Shown here: piece by piece, positions 13,591-22,705 of the stretch
Layout of the letters: each line of letters starts with the position of its first letter
How positions within the stretch are numbered: position 1 is the first letter of the stretch
DNA from: Aliiglaciecola sp. M165
GTDB taxonomy: Bacteria > Pseudomonadota > Gammaproteobacteria > Enterobacterales > Alteromonadaceae
NCBI RefSeq assembly: GCF_007197995.1
Contig: NZ_VKKH01000006.1
Location: 534,223-598,222 of the forward strand
Direction of reading: 5' to 3'
Length of the DNA: 64,000 nucleotides
The notes under the pieces: model-generated
The model's database searches: none
The model's input: the letters and a program-made list of their open reading frames with translations, nothing else
What the model was told of the DNA's origin: nothing
Program-made: the position numbers and the translations under genes

Positions 13591-15417
13591 ATGAAAATTA
13601 TACTTATATTTGTATCCTTAGCTATCCTACTTGCGCCAGATTGCAATGCAAACACGTTGGATGATAATCCGAATGAATGGGATTTGAAGGACATCTATCC
13701 AACTCAATATGATTGGGATATTGCCGTTGCTGAGATCCAGCAAGGTATTGCGGCAATGAGTAAACAGCCAAAGCAAGTAAACTCTGCAGAGCAACTTGCT
13801 GCATTATTGGATGCAGTATATTCCATCAGAAGTCGAGCTGGAAAGTTGGCAAAAGTTGGGTTGCTTGAACACTTTACTGATACCAAAAGTGATAAGTATC
13901 GGCGTAAAATGGAACAAAGCGAATTCCTTGAAGCACAAGTTGAATCTGCAGTGGCGTTTGTAAATGAGGTCGTCAGTAGTATTCCAGCAACAACACTCGA
14001 TTCCTGGCGCCAACAATCGCCCAAGCTGCGACAGCATGATAGGCGTATAAATCGTATAATACGAGCTGCACAGTTTAGTTCGACACCAGAAGCCGAAGCG
14101 GTCATCGCTGATCTTACACGACTCCCCAGAACTGCAAATGATCTATATCGTCAATTACTTGAAAGTAATCTGCACTGGCCTGAATTTGATGGGACACCTT
14201 TAACGCCTGCTCGCTTTAGTGAGATTCGGCGCAGCGGAGATATAACAAATAAAGAACACGCTTCTAGGATCTTTTTTGAACACTTATCAACCTATGAAGA
14301 TCTGTTTGCGCTGGCATTGGTTCGCCGAGTAGAAGGTGATGCGTTAATCGCGAAGCATCGGAAACTGGCAAGTTCTGTCGATACATTGTTGGTCTTGCAG
14401 GATGGATTTGAGAGCAATAGCCACAGGCATGTTTTTGATGCAATTAAGGATCATAAAGACAAAATTGCTGTCATTGTAAATGCGCTGGCACGCGTGAAAA
14501 AACAGGAATACCTCATTCCAACGGATTTTCGTTCACTAATCAACAGTGAAAAGCGTACGTATTCGATTAATTACGCCCATGAGGTAACGCTGGATGCCGC
14601 ATCGTTGATTTCATCCGAGTATCGTAACCTGATGGAAGAAAGGCTAAACAAACCGTGGATGCATTTGTCCAATGATGTCAATAAAAGTAATACGGTTGGC
14701 GTCTTTTGGCAGGTTGGGGGAGGCAACCCCCATACAATTTTTAAATATCGTGAAGACTACATCAGCTTCCGATTATATAGTTCCGCGGCCTTTTTGATGA
14801 TGGGACTGGCCAATATTCCTGATAGCGCTGCACCAGATAGACGAGAAGAAGATTTGCCTGTCTTTAGCAATGCCCTTTGGTATCTTGGTCATTTTTTACA
14901 AACAGATGTCTTGCTAAAGCGAGATGATCCCCCAGCAGTTAAAAAACAAATTTTAGCCAACTTACTGACACGTTCACTAAATACCATCGTTAATTATGCT
15001 GTTATGGTAAGTCTAGAGGACTATATAAGCGAGGCGATTCTATCCGGTGACAGTGTGTTGCCAAAGGATATTAACCAGCATTACATAAGCACCTTAAAGG
15101 CATTTTTCAAAGATTCAGATATGAAAATCGATTCCCATTGGAAATATGCATGGATGAACGAGTCTTTTGCTTTTTATGGACCACATTACGCGTCTTTTTA
15201 TCAAGCTATCTCGTCAGCACTAGCCTTAAAAAAATACATTTTGCGTGGTGATCAGACTGCCATTAATGTCGTTCAATATGGTATTGCTAATAGCAACACT
15301 CATTATTCTGCTGATGTGCTTAGAGAAGCAGGTATTAATATGAACGACATTGACGTGTATTCAGACGCGATAGACGAGCTTCACAACATGGCAATACAGT
15401 TAAACGCCATTGATTAG
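13591..15417 (+). CDS. Secreted M3-peptidase (oligoendopeptidase F)-like protein lacking the zinc motif
   Basis: 608 residues from the ATG at 13591, chosen because MKIILIFVSLAILLAP then forms a signal peptide. An upstream TTG would add 18 non-signal residues. The opening EWDLKDIYPTQYDWD (about residue 29) and the helical layout match oligoendopeptidase F / M3B proteins. The expected HExxH helix is absent: the corresponding region (about residues 395-408) reads YSSAAFLMMG. I find no other HExxH. The protein is probably a non-catalytic relative. Divergent from an Lrp-type gene and followed by a convergent PEP-CTERM gene. Confidence 0.65.
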   Translation: MKIILIFVSLAILLAPDCNANTLDDNPNEWDLKDIYPTQYDWDIAVAEIQQGIAAMSKQPKQVNSAEQLAALLDAVYSIRSRAGKLAKVGLLEHFTDTKSDKYRRKMEQSEFLEAQVESAVAFVNEVVSSIPATTLDSWRQQSPKLRQHDRRINRIIRAAQFSSTPEAEAVIADLTRLPRTANDLYRQLLESNLHWPEFDGTPLTPARFSEIRRSGDITNKEHASRIFFEHLSTYEDLFALALVRRVEGDALIAKHRKLASSVDTLLVLQDGFESNSHRHVFDAIKDHKDKIAVIVNALARVKKQEYLIPTDFRSLINSEKRTYSINYAHEVTLDAASLISSEYRNLMEERLNKPWMHLSNDVNKSNTVGVFWQVGGGNPHTIFKYREDYISFRLYSSAAFLMMGLANIPDSAAPDRREEDLPVFSNALWYLGHFLQTDVLLKRDDPPAVKKQILANLLTRSLNTIVNYAVMVSLEDYISEAILSGDSVLPKDINQHYISTLKAFFKDSDMKIDSHWKYAWMNESFAFYGPHYASFYQAISSALALKKYILRGDQTAINVVQYGIANSNTHYSADVLREAGINMNDIDVYSDAIDELHNMAIQLNAID

Positions 15418-15423
15418 TCTCGT

Positions 15424-15455
15424 CAAAAAAAATTAAGCCCGCAACAAGCGGGCTT
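15424..15455 (-). terminator. Terminator of the PEP-CTERM gene
   Basis: AAGCCCGC-AACAA-GCGGGCTT stem (15435-15455). On the minus strand it is followed by AATTTTTTTT, so it acts mainly for the PEP-CTERM gene. On the plus strand there is no T run, although the M3-like gene ends only a few bases before it. Confidence 0.7.
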
Positions 15456-15480
15456 GATTGTCTAACCAAATCTCGGTCAC

Positions 15481-16332
15481 TTAGATAAGTTTTTTACGAC
15501 GCACTCCCATTAATATCAGGGCAGAAGCAAACAATGCCAAAGCACCTGGCTCTGAAACAGCCTGAGGCTCGCCGTAAAGCAAATCATCGATGACCACCAA
15601 GTCAATGCCATTGGTTGGATCATCCGCTAAACCGCTACCAATATCGGTATTGCCCGCAGTGATACTGACGCGAAAAATCGGCGAGGTGAAATCGTCAAAT
15701 GCGATGCCAAAAAACGACAAGCCATTAGGGTTGGCTTCGACGGTGTTAGAACTAATCAATTGGTTGTTGACATCAAACAGTTCAACAATGGTGCTACCAA
15801 ATAGATCGACGTCACTGAAAATTGCACCAAAGCCATTAACTGAAGCCGGCGTGTTGTCTGCGGGTATAAAGAAATTCACATCAAAAATATTGGTGCCAAC
15901 AGGGGTGAATAACCTAGGCGCACTGAAGGTACTAAATTGATTGGGATTATCGGCATTAAACGTATCAAACTCGTTGTCTATGCCATCATTACTCACACGA
16001 AATTCTGAGTTATTGCTATTACTGAATACCGCGCCACGAGTAGGCGGAAAAGCCGGGTTGTTAAAAAAGTCAGCAGGCATATCAAATGGCACTATGCCAG
16101 CGTCCCAATTGATTTGCCTGCGCCCATCAGCGAATGGTCCAGCGCTATTGCCTCGATTAGGATCGCCCAGTGCTTGTTGAAAGGCAGCAACGGTATCACT
16201 GATGTCGCCATCTGCGTCTGAAAACACTATTGGGCCAGCAACACACTGCATGCTAACTATGGTACCTAGTGCAACACCCGCTAAGCTTCGAAATGCTTTG
16301 CTGGCTCGACTAGTGTGATGAAAAGTAACCAT
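15481..16332 (-). CDS. PEP-CTERM sorted exported protein
   Basis: 283 residues. An N-terminal signal segment (SLAGVALGTIVSMQCVAG) is followed by a beta-rich, Asn/Asp-rich domain. The C-terminal tag is VSEPGALALFASALILMGVR then RRKK: a PEP motif, a membrane helix and a basic tail. Such proteins are processed by an exosortase and reach the cell surface or matrix; no exosortase gene is in this window. The start at 16332 is backed by GGAGAAAAAAG just upstream; the longer frame to 16461 has no signal peptide at its start. Function of the exported domain unknown. Confidence 0.85.
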   Translation of the reverse strand: MVTFHHTSRASKAFRSLAGVALGTIVSMQCVAGPIVFSDADGDISDTVAAFQQALGDPNRGNSAGPFADGRRQINWDAGIVPFDMPADFFNNPAFPPTRGAVFSNSNNSEFRVSNDGIDNEFDTFNADNPNQFSTFSAPRLFTPVGTNIFDVNFFIPADNTPASVNGFGAIFSDVDLFGSTIVELFDVNNQLISSNTVEANPNGLSFFGIAFDDFTSPIFRVSITAGNTDIGSGLADDPTNGIDLVVIDDLLYGEPQAVSEPGALALFASALILMGVRRKKLI

Positions 16333-16660
16333 CTTTTTTCTCCATAAAAATAAAGGTAAAACCAATCCGCCGAACGAAGTAGTCAGGCAACGAGAACGTA
16401 AATGGTCGCTTTCAGTCTGCTCACTTCTTTTTATGCGGATTGGTATATTCTTGTTGCGCAAGACAATTAGCCAACACTACAGCGACAACATTAAGCATGT
16501 ACGCCATTTGACTAAGAAAGTTGCAGCGAATTATTTTCTATGTTGTTTTTGCAGATATTCAGACAAGTAGGTTTGTAAATTGCCTGCGAAGAAAAGGAGT
16601 GTGTTTCTAAAAATATACTGATCCCGAGTCGAGGTTATTTATAAAACCGGCTAACTTTTG
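16333..16660. other. Intergenic region upstream of the PEP-CTERM gene
   Basis: No gene seen. It should hold the promoter of the PEP-CTERM gene (minus strand) and the 3' end of the diguanylate cyclase transcript. No clear terminator hairpin is visible apart from a weak ACCGGCTAAC...GTTAGCCGGT pairing near 16645-16670 that overlaps the end of the next gene. Confidence 0.4.
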
Positions 16661-17779
16661 CTAACCGGCACCTAAGGTTTCTTTGTCAGGCATTGTGCGG
16701 TTACGGCCGTTTTCCTTTGCCTGATACAAAAAATGATCTGCCAGATTAATCGCCTTGTCTATGGGAGATTCTGGGCTGACTTCTTTGACCCCTAAACTAA
16801 GGGTGATTTTTATTGATTGATTTGCGTAAACGAATTCAGTTTCAGCAACTTTTGTGCGTATTTTTTCAGCTAAGGTGTAGGCTTCAAACCCGCTGGTTTC
16901 AGGCAATAAAAATAGAAACTCTTCGCCTCCCCAACGAGAAATTTTGTCTTGTTTCCGTAACGTATTCTCAAATAAATCAGCCAATTTTTGCAATACAAAA
17001 TCGCCACCATCGTGTCCATATTTATCATTTATTTGTTTAAAATGATCGATGTCACACAATAATACCGACATGTCCAGTTTACTGCGCTGTGCCCTAGCAT
17101 ATTCGTGTTCTAGGTAATCGCGCATCGCGCGCCGGTTTGGCAGATGGGTGAGGGGGTCGAGCATTGCTTGTCTTTCAAACTTGTCGCTGAGATCTTGAAT
17201 AGATTTAAAAGACTTTTGTCGAGAATATTCGTAAAAGCCAAAAAGCAATGTGACGGTCAAAAACGAATAAATAAGACGAGATTTGAACTCAAAGCTATAT
17301 TCTGCATTCAGCAAAGCGTCATCTGGATAAAACAGCATTGTACCGACAATAACGATAAATAACCCTAGGCTTCTGAGGCCTTTTCTTAATCCACCAAAGA
17401 AAAACGCAACCGGAGGAACGATATACATCCATAGGGGGCCTGTATTCGCATGCCCTCCAGTATAAACCAGGTACAACATCAGTGTTAATAAACTAAATAA
17501 GACGATACGCGCCGAAATTTTGTGTGAGTTTTGTAGGTTGCCAAATCGGTGAATTTGATGAGAAATGAAAAATAGAAGGCTTGCACTGAAAAGTGAAATT
17601 GCTAATATTGTGTTACCTCGGATTGCTGCACTTAATGCCATCGCAAAAGTAATGGTATAACCGATTAACGAGAATAAGTTGGAAACGAATATCTGTTGAT
17701 TAATTTCATGATCTTTGTGTTTAACAATGCCTAATTGTAAATACAACTTGATCCAATTTTTGAACCTACTGAAAACCAT
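16661..17779 (-). CDS. Membrane diguanylate cyclase (GGDEF)
   Basis: About 372 residues. The N-terminal ~190 residues contain about five or six membrane helices. The C-terminal GGDEF domain has DPLTHLPNRRAM, DIDHFKQINDKYGHDGGD and the active-site loop RWGGEEFLFLLPE, so it should make cyclic di-GMP. An I-site RxxD is not evident before the loop. The ATG at 17779 is chosen because GAGAAG lies 7 bases ahead of it. That site overlaps the end of pqiC, so it is the last gene of the pqi operon. Confidence 0.88.
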   Translation of the reverse strand: MVFSRFKNWIKLYLQLGIVKHKDHEINQQIFVSNLFSLIGYTITFAMALSAAIRGNTILAISLFSASLLFFISHQIHRFGNLQNSHKISARIVLFSLLTLMLYLVYTGGHANTGPLWMYIVPPVAFFFGGLRKGLRSLGLFIVIVGTMLFYPDDALLNAEYSFEFKSRLIYSFLTVTLLFGFYEYSRQKSFKSIQDLSDKFERQAMLDPLTHLPNRRAMRDYLEHEYARAQRSKLDMSVLLCDIDHFKQINDKYGHDGGDFVLQKLADLFENTLRKQDKISRWGGEEFLFLLPETSGFEAYTLAEKIRTKVAETEFVYANQSIKITLSLGVKEVSPESPIDKAINLADHFLYQAKENGRNRTMPDKETLGAG

Positions 17780-17783
17780 AAAG

Positions 17784-18368
17784 TTACTTCTCAACCTTGT
17801 TCAAAATATCTGTACTGAGGCGCCTCAATAGTGCTCGCATTTTACTGACCGAATGTCGATAGCCATCTTCCTCGAGCTCTACTTCATAGGCAAATGAATA
17901 CACCTCAGCCTGATTTTTATCACTAGCAGGCCCAACTAACCAGTATTGACCATTTAGTATTACAGTCGATTGATACGTAGGCATAAATTGCCGAATATGC
18001 AGGCCCAATTGGTGTGGGCTTTCGACCTTAGCGTCATCAATCTTGGCAAGATAAACGTTGTTGCTATTTGAGCCATTTAAATCTTCAAGCAAAGCATTGG
18101 TCATTCCAGTTTTAAGGGGTTCCGCCCAAAAGTGTTGTTTTGAATAGTATATCTGGTGGTCACTTAATTGCATGGCCAAATTGCTGGTATCTAGATAACT
18201 TGGCAAGATAATTTGATTGACCACGACTATGGGTTTTTGCTGTTGAGTGGGTGAAGAAGATGCATTGCCGTTGCTTAAAATAAAATATTCTACATTCTTT
18301 ACAGGTTGCGTTGTGCACGCCGAGGTGCAGATAAGCCCAATAACGAATAACCCAGTCATTTTAATCAT
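17784..18368 (-). CDS. pqiC: PqiC-type outer-membrane lipoprotein
   Basis: About 194 residues from the ATG at 18368, with the lipobox-containing signal MIKMTGLFVIGLICTSAC. The remainder (VEYFILS, VNQIILPSYLDTSNLAMQLS) matches the ABC-transport auxiliary lipoprotein / DUF330 family that includes PqiC. PqiC forms the outer-membrane end of the PqiABC bridge for lipid movement. The start overlaps the end of pqiB by 8 bases. Confidence 0.87.
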   Translation of the reverse strand: MIKMTGLFVIGLICTSACTTQPVKNVEYFILSNGNASSSPTQQQKPIVVVNQIILPSYLDTSNLAMQLSDHQIYYSKQHFWAEPLKTGMTNALLEDLNGSNSNNVYLAKIDDAKVESPHQLGLHIRQFMPTYQSTVILNGQYWLVGPASDKNQAEVYSFAYEVELEEDGYRHSVSKMRALLRRLSTDILNKVEK

Positions 18369-20058
18369 TGTTGTTATCCTGTGTTGTGTCGGGTGAAGTA
18401 TTGGCTTTTGCTTTAGGTTCGACAAGTGGTTGGGTGCCATCGGCGAATATCAAACTGTTTGGTGTTTGATTTAATTGCTGCAGAAGTGGTGTCATTTGTT
18501 GTAACGTCGACTGAAATTGCGTCATGGTGTCAATCAGTTCCTCGTGGCTCTTGGAGCCTGCAGAGTAGTCCTTCAACAATGTATTAAGAGACAGGATCGT
18601 TTGATTGATGTTTTCGCTGGTTTGCTGATCTTTCACGTCAGATAGTAGATTTTCGAGGGTTTGCGCGGTTTGTTCAAATGCAGCAGCAGTCTCGTTTAAC
18701 GAAGATAGAAGCTCATTTGTATTGTTAGCAATATCGTTAAACGGGATGCTGTTTATTGTGTCTAACACCCCACTGACTTTTTGCGTAATTTGAGCGAATT
18801 CGCCACTTGTTGTTGGGATGACGTCATAGCCTAAAAAGGTTTCCAAAGGCAGAGCTTCAACATCTTCGTAGTGCTGTAAGTCAACGTACAAACCCCCGGT
18901 GAGGATATTACCAATTTTAAGGGATGCTCTTAAACCCTGTTCAATCCAGCGAAGCGTTTGTGCTCGCACAAATTCAACACCTTGACGGTTGTCTGGTTGC
19001 TGAACTCGACTGGGTTGAATGGTTATTAATATGGGTATGGCATAACCCTCATCAAGTAATCTATTGTTATCAGGGCCCGGAAGGTTGATTTCCAGTACTT
19101 TTCCAATTTCCAATCCCCGATACTCTACAGGAGCGCCTACAGTTAATCCGCGAATGGTATCGTTAATCATCACCACAAAATTGACACCAAGTTTGTATCG
19201 CTCGTTTGATGCGCTTTCGTAGTCTTTATAAATATCAAAATAAGCACGCTGTGTAATCTGTCGACCCGCTGGCATACCGTCTGGGATCCCGAAGGTGACA
19301 CCATTGGTTAATATCGTTTCCAGGCTACCCATTTGCACCTCGATGCCATTGGCGGCCAATTCGAAACGTACACCGCTGGCATTCCAAAATTTAGTGTTTT
19401 CGGTGATTAGCTTATGATAGGGCGCTTCAATAAATGCATTGTAATACACAACGCGTTCTTCAAGATTAAAATATATGTCTTCAAACTCACCAACCTGTAA
19501 CCCCTTGTAAATAATGGGATCACCTTCTTTAAAGGCAAATTCATCATCGCTATTTAAGGTAATTTGCAAACCAGGTGTGCCAGTAGGGGTAACTGGCGGA
19601 TTTTCTAAGGCAACAAATTCTGTGGTTTCTTCTCCACTGTTACTGGGCTCCATGGTGATGTATGGGCCTGATAACAGCGTGCTCAAACCGGATACGCCAC
19701 TTAATGACACTCTCGGTGTCACTAGCCAAAAGTTGCTATCAGTTTGAAGTAGGTGAGCCGCTGCGGGTTGAATACGCGCAGTGACCAGCACTCCGCTTAA
19801 GTCGGGTTTCAAAGAAACGCTTTTTACCACACCAATCTCTACATCTTTGGTTTTAATTTTTGTGTTGTCGGCTTCGATACCGGTAGCCGAAGCAAACTCG
19901 ATTTGTATCAATGGTCCTTGGTTTGCCCATTGATAATAGACCATCCAAAGGCCAATGCTCATGGCGACCAAGGGAATTAGCCAAATCCTCGATATACGCT
20001 TAGAAGAGGCGACGACTGCGTCTTGTGTCGTCATTGATTCTGTTCCATCACTACTCAT
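18361..20058 (-). CDS. pqiB: PqiB, intermembrane MCE protein
   Basis: 565 residues: one N-terminal membrane helix (IWLIPLVAMSIGLWMVYYQW, about residues 25-45), then three MCE/MlaD domains beginning near residues 48, 160 and 290. The long C-terminal helical region forms the needle in E. coli PqiB (546 residues). MCE signatures include GIEADNTKIKTKDVEIGVV, YKGLQVGEFEDI and YRGLEIGKVLEI. It carries lipids across the periplasm with PqiA and PqiC. It overlaps pqiA by 8 bases. Confidence 0.93.
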   Translation of the reverse strand: MSSDGTESMTTQDAVVASSKRISRIWLIPLVAMSIGLWMVYYQWANQGPLIQIEFASATGIEADNTKIKTKDVEIGVVKSVSLKPDLSGVLVTARIQPAAAHLLQTDSNFWLVTPRVSLSGVSGLSTLLSGPYITMEPSNSGEETTEFVALENPPVTPTGTPGLQITLNSDDEFAFKEGDPIIYKGLQVGEFEDIYFNLEERVVYYNAFIEAPYHKLITENTKFWNASGVRFELAANGIEVQMGSLETILTNGVTFGIPDGMPAGRQITQRAYFDIYKDYESASNERYKLGVNFVVMINDTIRGLTVGAPVEYRGLEIGKVLEINLPGPDNNRLLDEGYAIPILITIQPSRVQQPDNRQGVEFVRAQTLRWIEQGLRASLKIGNILTGGLYVDLQHYEDVEALPLETFLGYDVIPTTSGEFAQITQKVSGVLDTINSIPFNDIANNTNELLSSLNETAAAFEQTAQTLENLLSDVKDQQTSENINQTILSLNTLLKDYSAGSKSHEELIDTMTQFQSTLQQMTPLLQQLNQTPNSLIFADGTQPLVEPKAKANTSPDTTQDNNND

Positions 20059-21196
20059 GTTTTACCGCCGTATCGGTCCAAATTAACCTCGTGTCAAAAG
20101 TCATTGCTGCTAGCATCGTCAATATCACCACGCCACAAAAAGCGATTGAGGCTGGGCCGGGAAGAATGGTCATGGTATTTCCCAATTGGATCAAACTAAC
20201 CAAAATAGCCACCACAAACACATCAACCATTGACCATCGGCCAATGAATTCGGTGACTCGATACCAAAATATACGCTCAGAGTGCTTTTTATCCATGCCA
20301 TTTTGAACCGTATAATTAAGCCAAATCAATATTACGAGTTTGCCGATTGGTACTATTACGCTAGCGATAAAAATAATCAAGGCTATAGGATAGGAGCCAG
20401 ATTCCCAAAGTAGTAAAACACCACCTAAAATCGTGCTCGGTTCGTTTGCGCCCAAAAAGCGTGTGTTCATTATCGGCAGCAAATTTGCGGGGATGTACAA
20501 AATAATGGAAGTGATTAACAACGCCCAAGTTCTTTGAATACTTTGAGAACGATTCAGTGGGTGTGACGAATGATGCTCTTTGGTGGCACTGAGATAAAGT
20601 TGATGTTTGTCTGTGTACAATACGGTAGCACTCATGCAAAGCGTAAAACCAATATAAGCGTAAAATGACAAGCCCATGGTGATATCTGCCATAGAGCTAA
20701 TCTTAATGAGACTAACCAGTACACCAATTAAAAAAATTTCAGCCATACTCCAAGGGATTAATGCGTAAACCAAATCCAAGGTGCGCTTTGCATAGGGAAC
20801 TTCCTTATTCAATTGAATAGGAATAACAACCGCAATCAAGCCGACAAGCACAATAGCTGGCAATATGACGATTGAAAGCATTTGAATGATTGCCAAAAAC
20901 AAATAATCTTGCTCGACTAAAACATTCAGACCAGAAATAATGCCTATTGATTGCTCTTGACCGCTAGCACTAAACCCTAAGAATTTAAAAGGCATAGATA
21001 ACGCCAAAAAGATAAAGGCTGAAATGGCGAACGCCATGAGCTTCTGAAAAGAGTCTTTGGTGTGCTTGGTTAAGACAAAACCACACCTAGGACATAAGGC
21101 TTTTTGTCTCGGTTTCAATGCAGGAAGATGCACGTGGTTACTGCATTCATGGCACACCACTGTTGTACAAAGTTCTGCTTTCATCGTGTTAGTCAT
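20051..21196 (-). CDS. pqiA: PqiA, integral membrane partner of PqiB
   Basis: About 381 residues from the ATG at 21196 (MTNTMKAEL). It contains a zinc-ribbon-like pair, CHECSNH and CPRCGF, then repeated blocks of membrane helices typical of the duplicated PqiA domain (ALIPWSMAEIFLIGVLVSL and EFIGRWSMVDVFVVAILVSL are the two equivalent motifs). It is the inner-membrane component of the PqiABC transport system, linked to membrane stress and paraquat induction in E. coli. It starts 7 bases after the decarboxylase stop. Confidence 0.93.
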   Translation of the reverse strand: MTNTMKAELCTTVVCHECSNHVHLPALKPRQKALCPRCGFVLTKHTKDSFQKLMAFAISAFIFLALSMPFKFLGFSASGQEQSIGIISGLNVLVEQDYLFLAIIQMLSIVILPAIVLVGLIAVVIPIQLNKEVPYAKRTLDLVYALIPWSMAEIFLIGVLVSLIKISSMADITMGLSFYAYIGFTLCMSATVLYTDKHQLYLSATKEHHSSHPLNRSQSIQRTWALLITSIILYIPANLLPIMNTRFLGANEPSTILGGVLLLWESGSYPIALIIFIASVIVPIGKLVILIWLNYTVQNGMDKKHSERIFWYRVTEFIGRWSMVDVFVVAILVSLIQLGNTMTILPGPASIAFCGVVILTMLAAMTFDTRLIWTDTAVKHE

Positions 21197-21203
21197 CAGC
21201 GGT

Positions 21204-22604
21204 TCACGCCAAACCTGCCGCAGACCCATTCAGACATTGAGCAAACACCTCAATTGAGTCGTCTATGTCTTTTTCAGTTGTGGCCCAGGCGCAAATGCTC
21301 ACGCGAATAATCGCTTTGCCCTGCCATTTAGCACCGCCACACCAACACACACCCGACGCTTGTATTTTTTTCAAAGTGTTTAGTGTTTGTTGTTCAGTGT
21401 CTGCTTGAAGTATGACCTGATTGAACACTACATCATTGAGTACTTTAAAGCCGATTTGGCTTGCCTGTAGAGCGAAATATGATGCTCTTTCATGCAGTAA
21501 TTCAATCAATTCAGCGATGCCTTGTCGACCTAAATAACGCAAACAGGACCACAAATCGATCCCCTTAGCTCGGCGAGACATATCGGGCGTGAACATCATG
21601 CTATCGCGCTCTTCACTAGACTGAATATAAGAGCCTTGTTGATGCAATGCGTGGGTTAAAGCTTGCTCGTCAGCGCACAGTATCACGCCACAATCGTATG
21701 GAGTATTGAGAGTTTTATGCCCATCAACCGACCAGGAGTCCGCCAGATTGACATCTTTTGTCAAGTGGGAGAATCGCGGCGAAGCAGCTGCCCATAATCC
21801 AAAGGCTCCATCAACGTGCACCCAGGCTTGGGCTTGTTTCGCTTTGGGAATAAGCTGACTAAAGTGATCAAACGCGCCACTGCACACGTTTCCGGCTTGC
21901 AGTACCACTATGCAGGTTCGATCCAGGGCGGGCATTAAGTCTGGGATCATTCTGCCTTGGTCATCACATTCCACCCATTCAATGTCTGCGGCGCCGAAAC
22001 CCAATAGATTGAGCATTTTCACTACAGTACCATGGGTCTGGGTTCCCATAATAATACGTAATTTTGGCGCGCCAAACGTTCCATTTTGTGCCAAGTCCCA
22101 GTTCAGATTTTGCAACTGTCGATAGCGGGCTGCGGCAAGTCCACACAAACTCGCAACGGAGGTTCCACCCACCAGCCCTGCAACAGTTTTTTCAGGCAGA
22201 TTGAATAACTGTTTTAACCATACTTCACAAACGCTTTCCAATTTTGCTGCGATTGGCGACATAACATTGAGCGCGGCATTTTGATCCCAGACATCTGCAA
22301 GCCAGCGTGTCGCCATGCCTATTGGCAAAATACCGCCATTAACAAATCCATAATACCGACCACCATTGTAGTGAACGGTATTGTGGCAACCAATGGAGGC
22401 CAGCTGCTCAAGGATCTGTTGTTCATCACCTATAGAATCCGGAAGGTCTATATCAAATTCTTTTAGCATTTCTATGCCGGTTCGCGAAGGTACAACAGGA
22501 CTGTTTTCAATCGTTTCTAAGTACTCAAGGGCCAAGTCAGACGCTTGATTTAAAAGCTTTTTCGACTTTTTTTGTACGAACAATTGTTGTTGAAGTGATG
22601 CCAT
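21204..22604 (-). CDS. PLP-dependent group II decarboxylase family protein
   Basis: 466 residues. Features of pyridoxal-5'-phosphate decarboxylases of the glutamate / aromatic amino acid type: GGTSVASLCGLAAAR, VHVDGAFGLWAAASP (the Asp that contacts PLP), and the Schiff-base lysine in SWSVDGHKTLNTPYDCG. The substrate is not readable: glutamate, aspartate, 2,4-diaminobutyrate or an aromatic amino acid are all possible. First gene of a run with pqiABC and a diguanylate cyclase. Confidence 0.83.
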   Translation of the reverse strand: MASLQQQLFVQKKSKKLLNQASDLALEYLETIENSPVVPSRTGIEMLKEFDIDLPDSIGDEQQILEQLASIGCHNTVHYNGGRYYGFVNGGILPIGMATRWLADVWDQNAALNVMSPIAAKLESVCEVWLKQLFNLPEKTVAGLVGGTSVASLCGLAAARYRQLQNLNWDLAQNGTFGAPKLRIIMGTQTHGTVVKMLNLLGFGAADIEWVECDDQGRMIPDLMPALDRTCIVVLQAGNVCSGAFDHFSQLIPKAKQAQAWVHVDGAFGLWAAASPRFSHLTKDVNLADSWSVDGHKTLNTPYDCGVILCADEQALTHALHQQGSYIQSSEERDSMMFTPDMSRRAKGIDLWSCLRYLGRQGIAELIELLHERASYFALQASQIGFKVLNDVVFNQVILQADTEQQTLNTLKKIQASGVCWCGGAKWQGKAIIRVSICAWATTEKDIDDSIEVFAQCLNGSAAGLA

Positions 22605-22664
22605 GAAGTTTCATTGTAATTACGTTAATCTTTAACTTATCATTAAAGATTAATATTGGGCATA

Positions 22665-22690
22665 AAAAAACCACCTTAAGGTGGTTTTTC
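22665..22690 (-). terminator. asnS terminator
   Basis: A symmetrical hairpin AAAAACCACC-TTAA-GGTGGTTTTT with T runs on both strands. It lies 16 bases after the asnS stop and can act for asnS (minus strand) and in reverse. Confidence 0.85.
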
Positions 22691-22705
22691 TTCTGAATGC
22701 TTATA

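Noticed and set aside
13591..15417. Active oligoendopeptidase F
   Set aside because: No HExxH motif anywhere in the protein, so I call it M3-like only.
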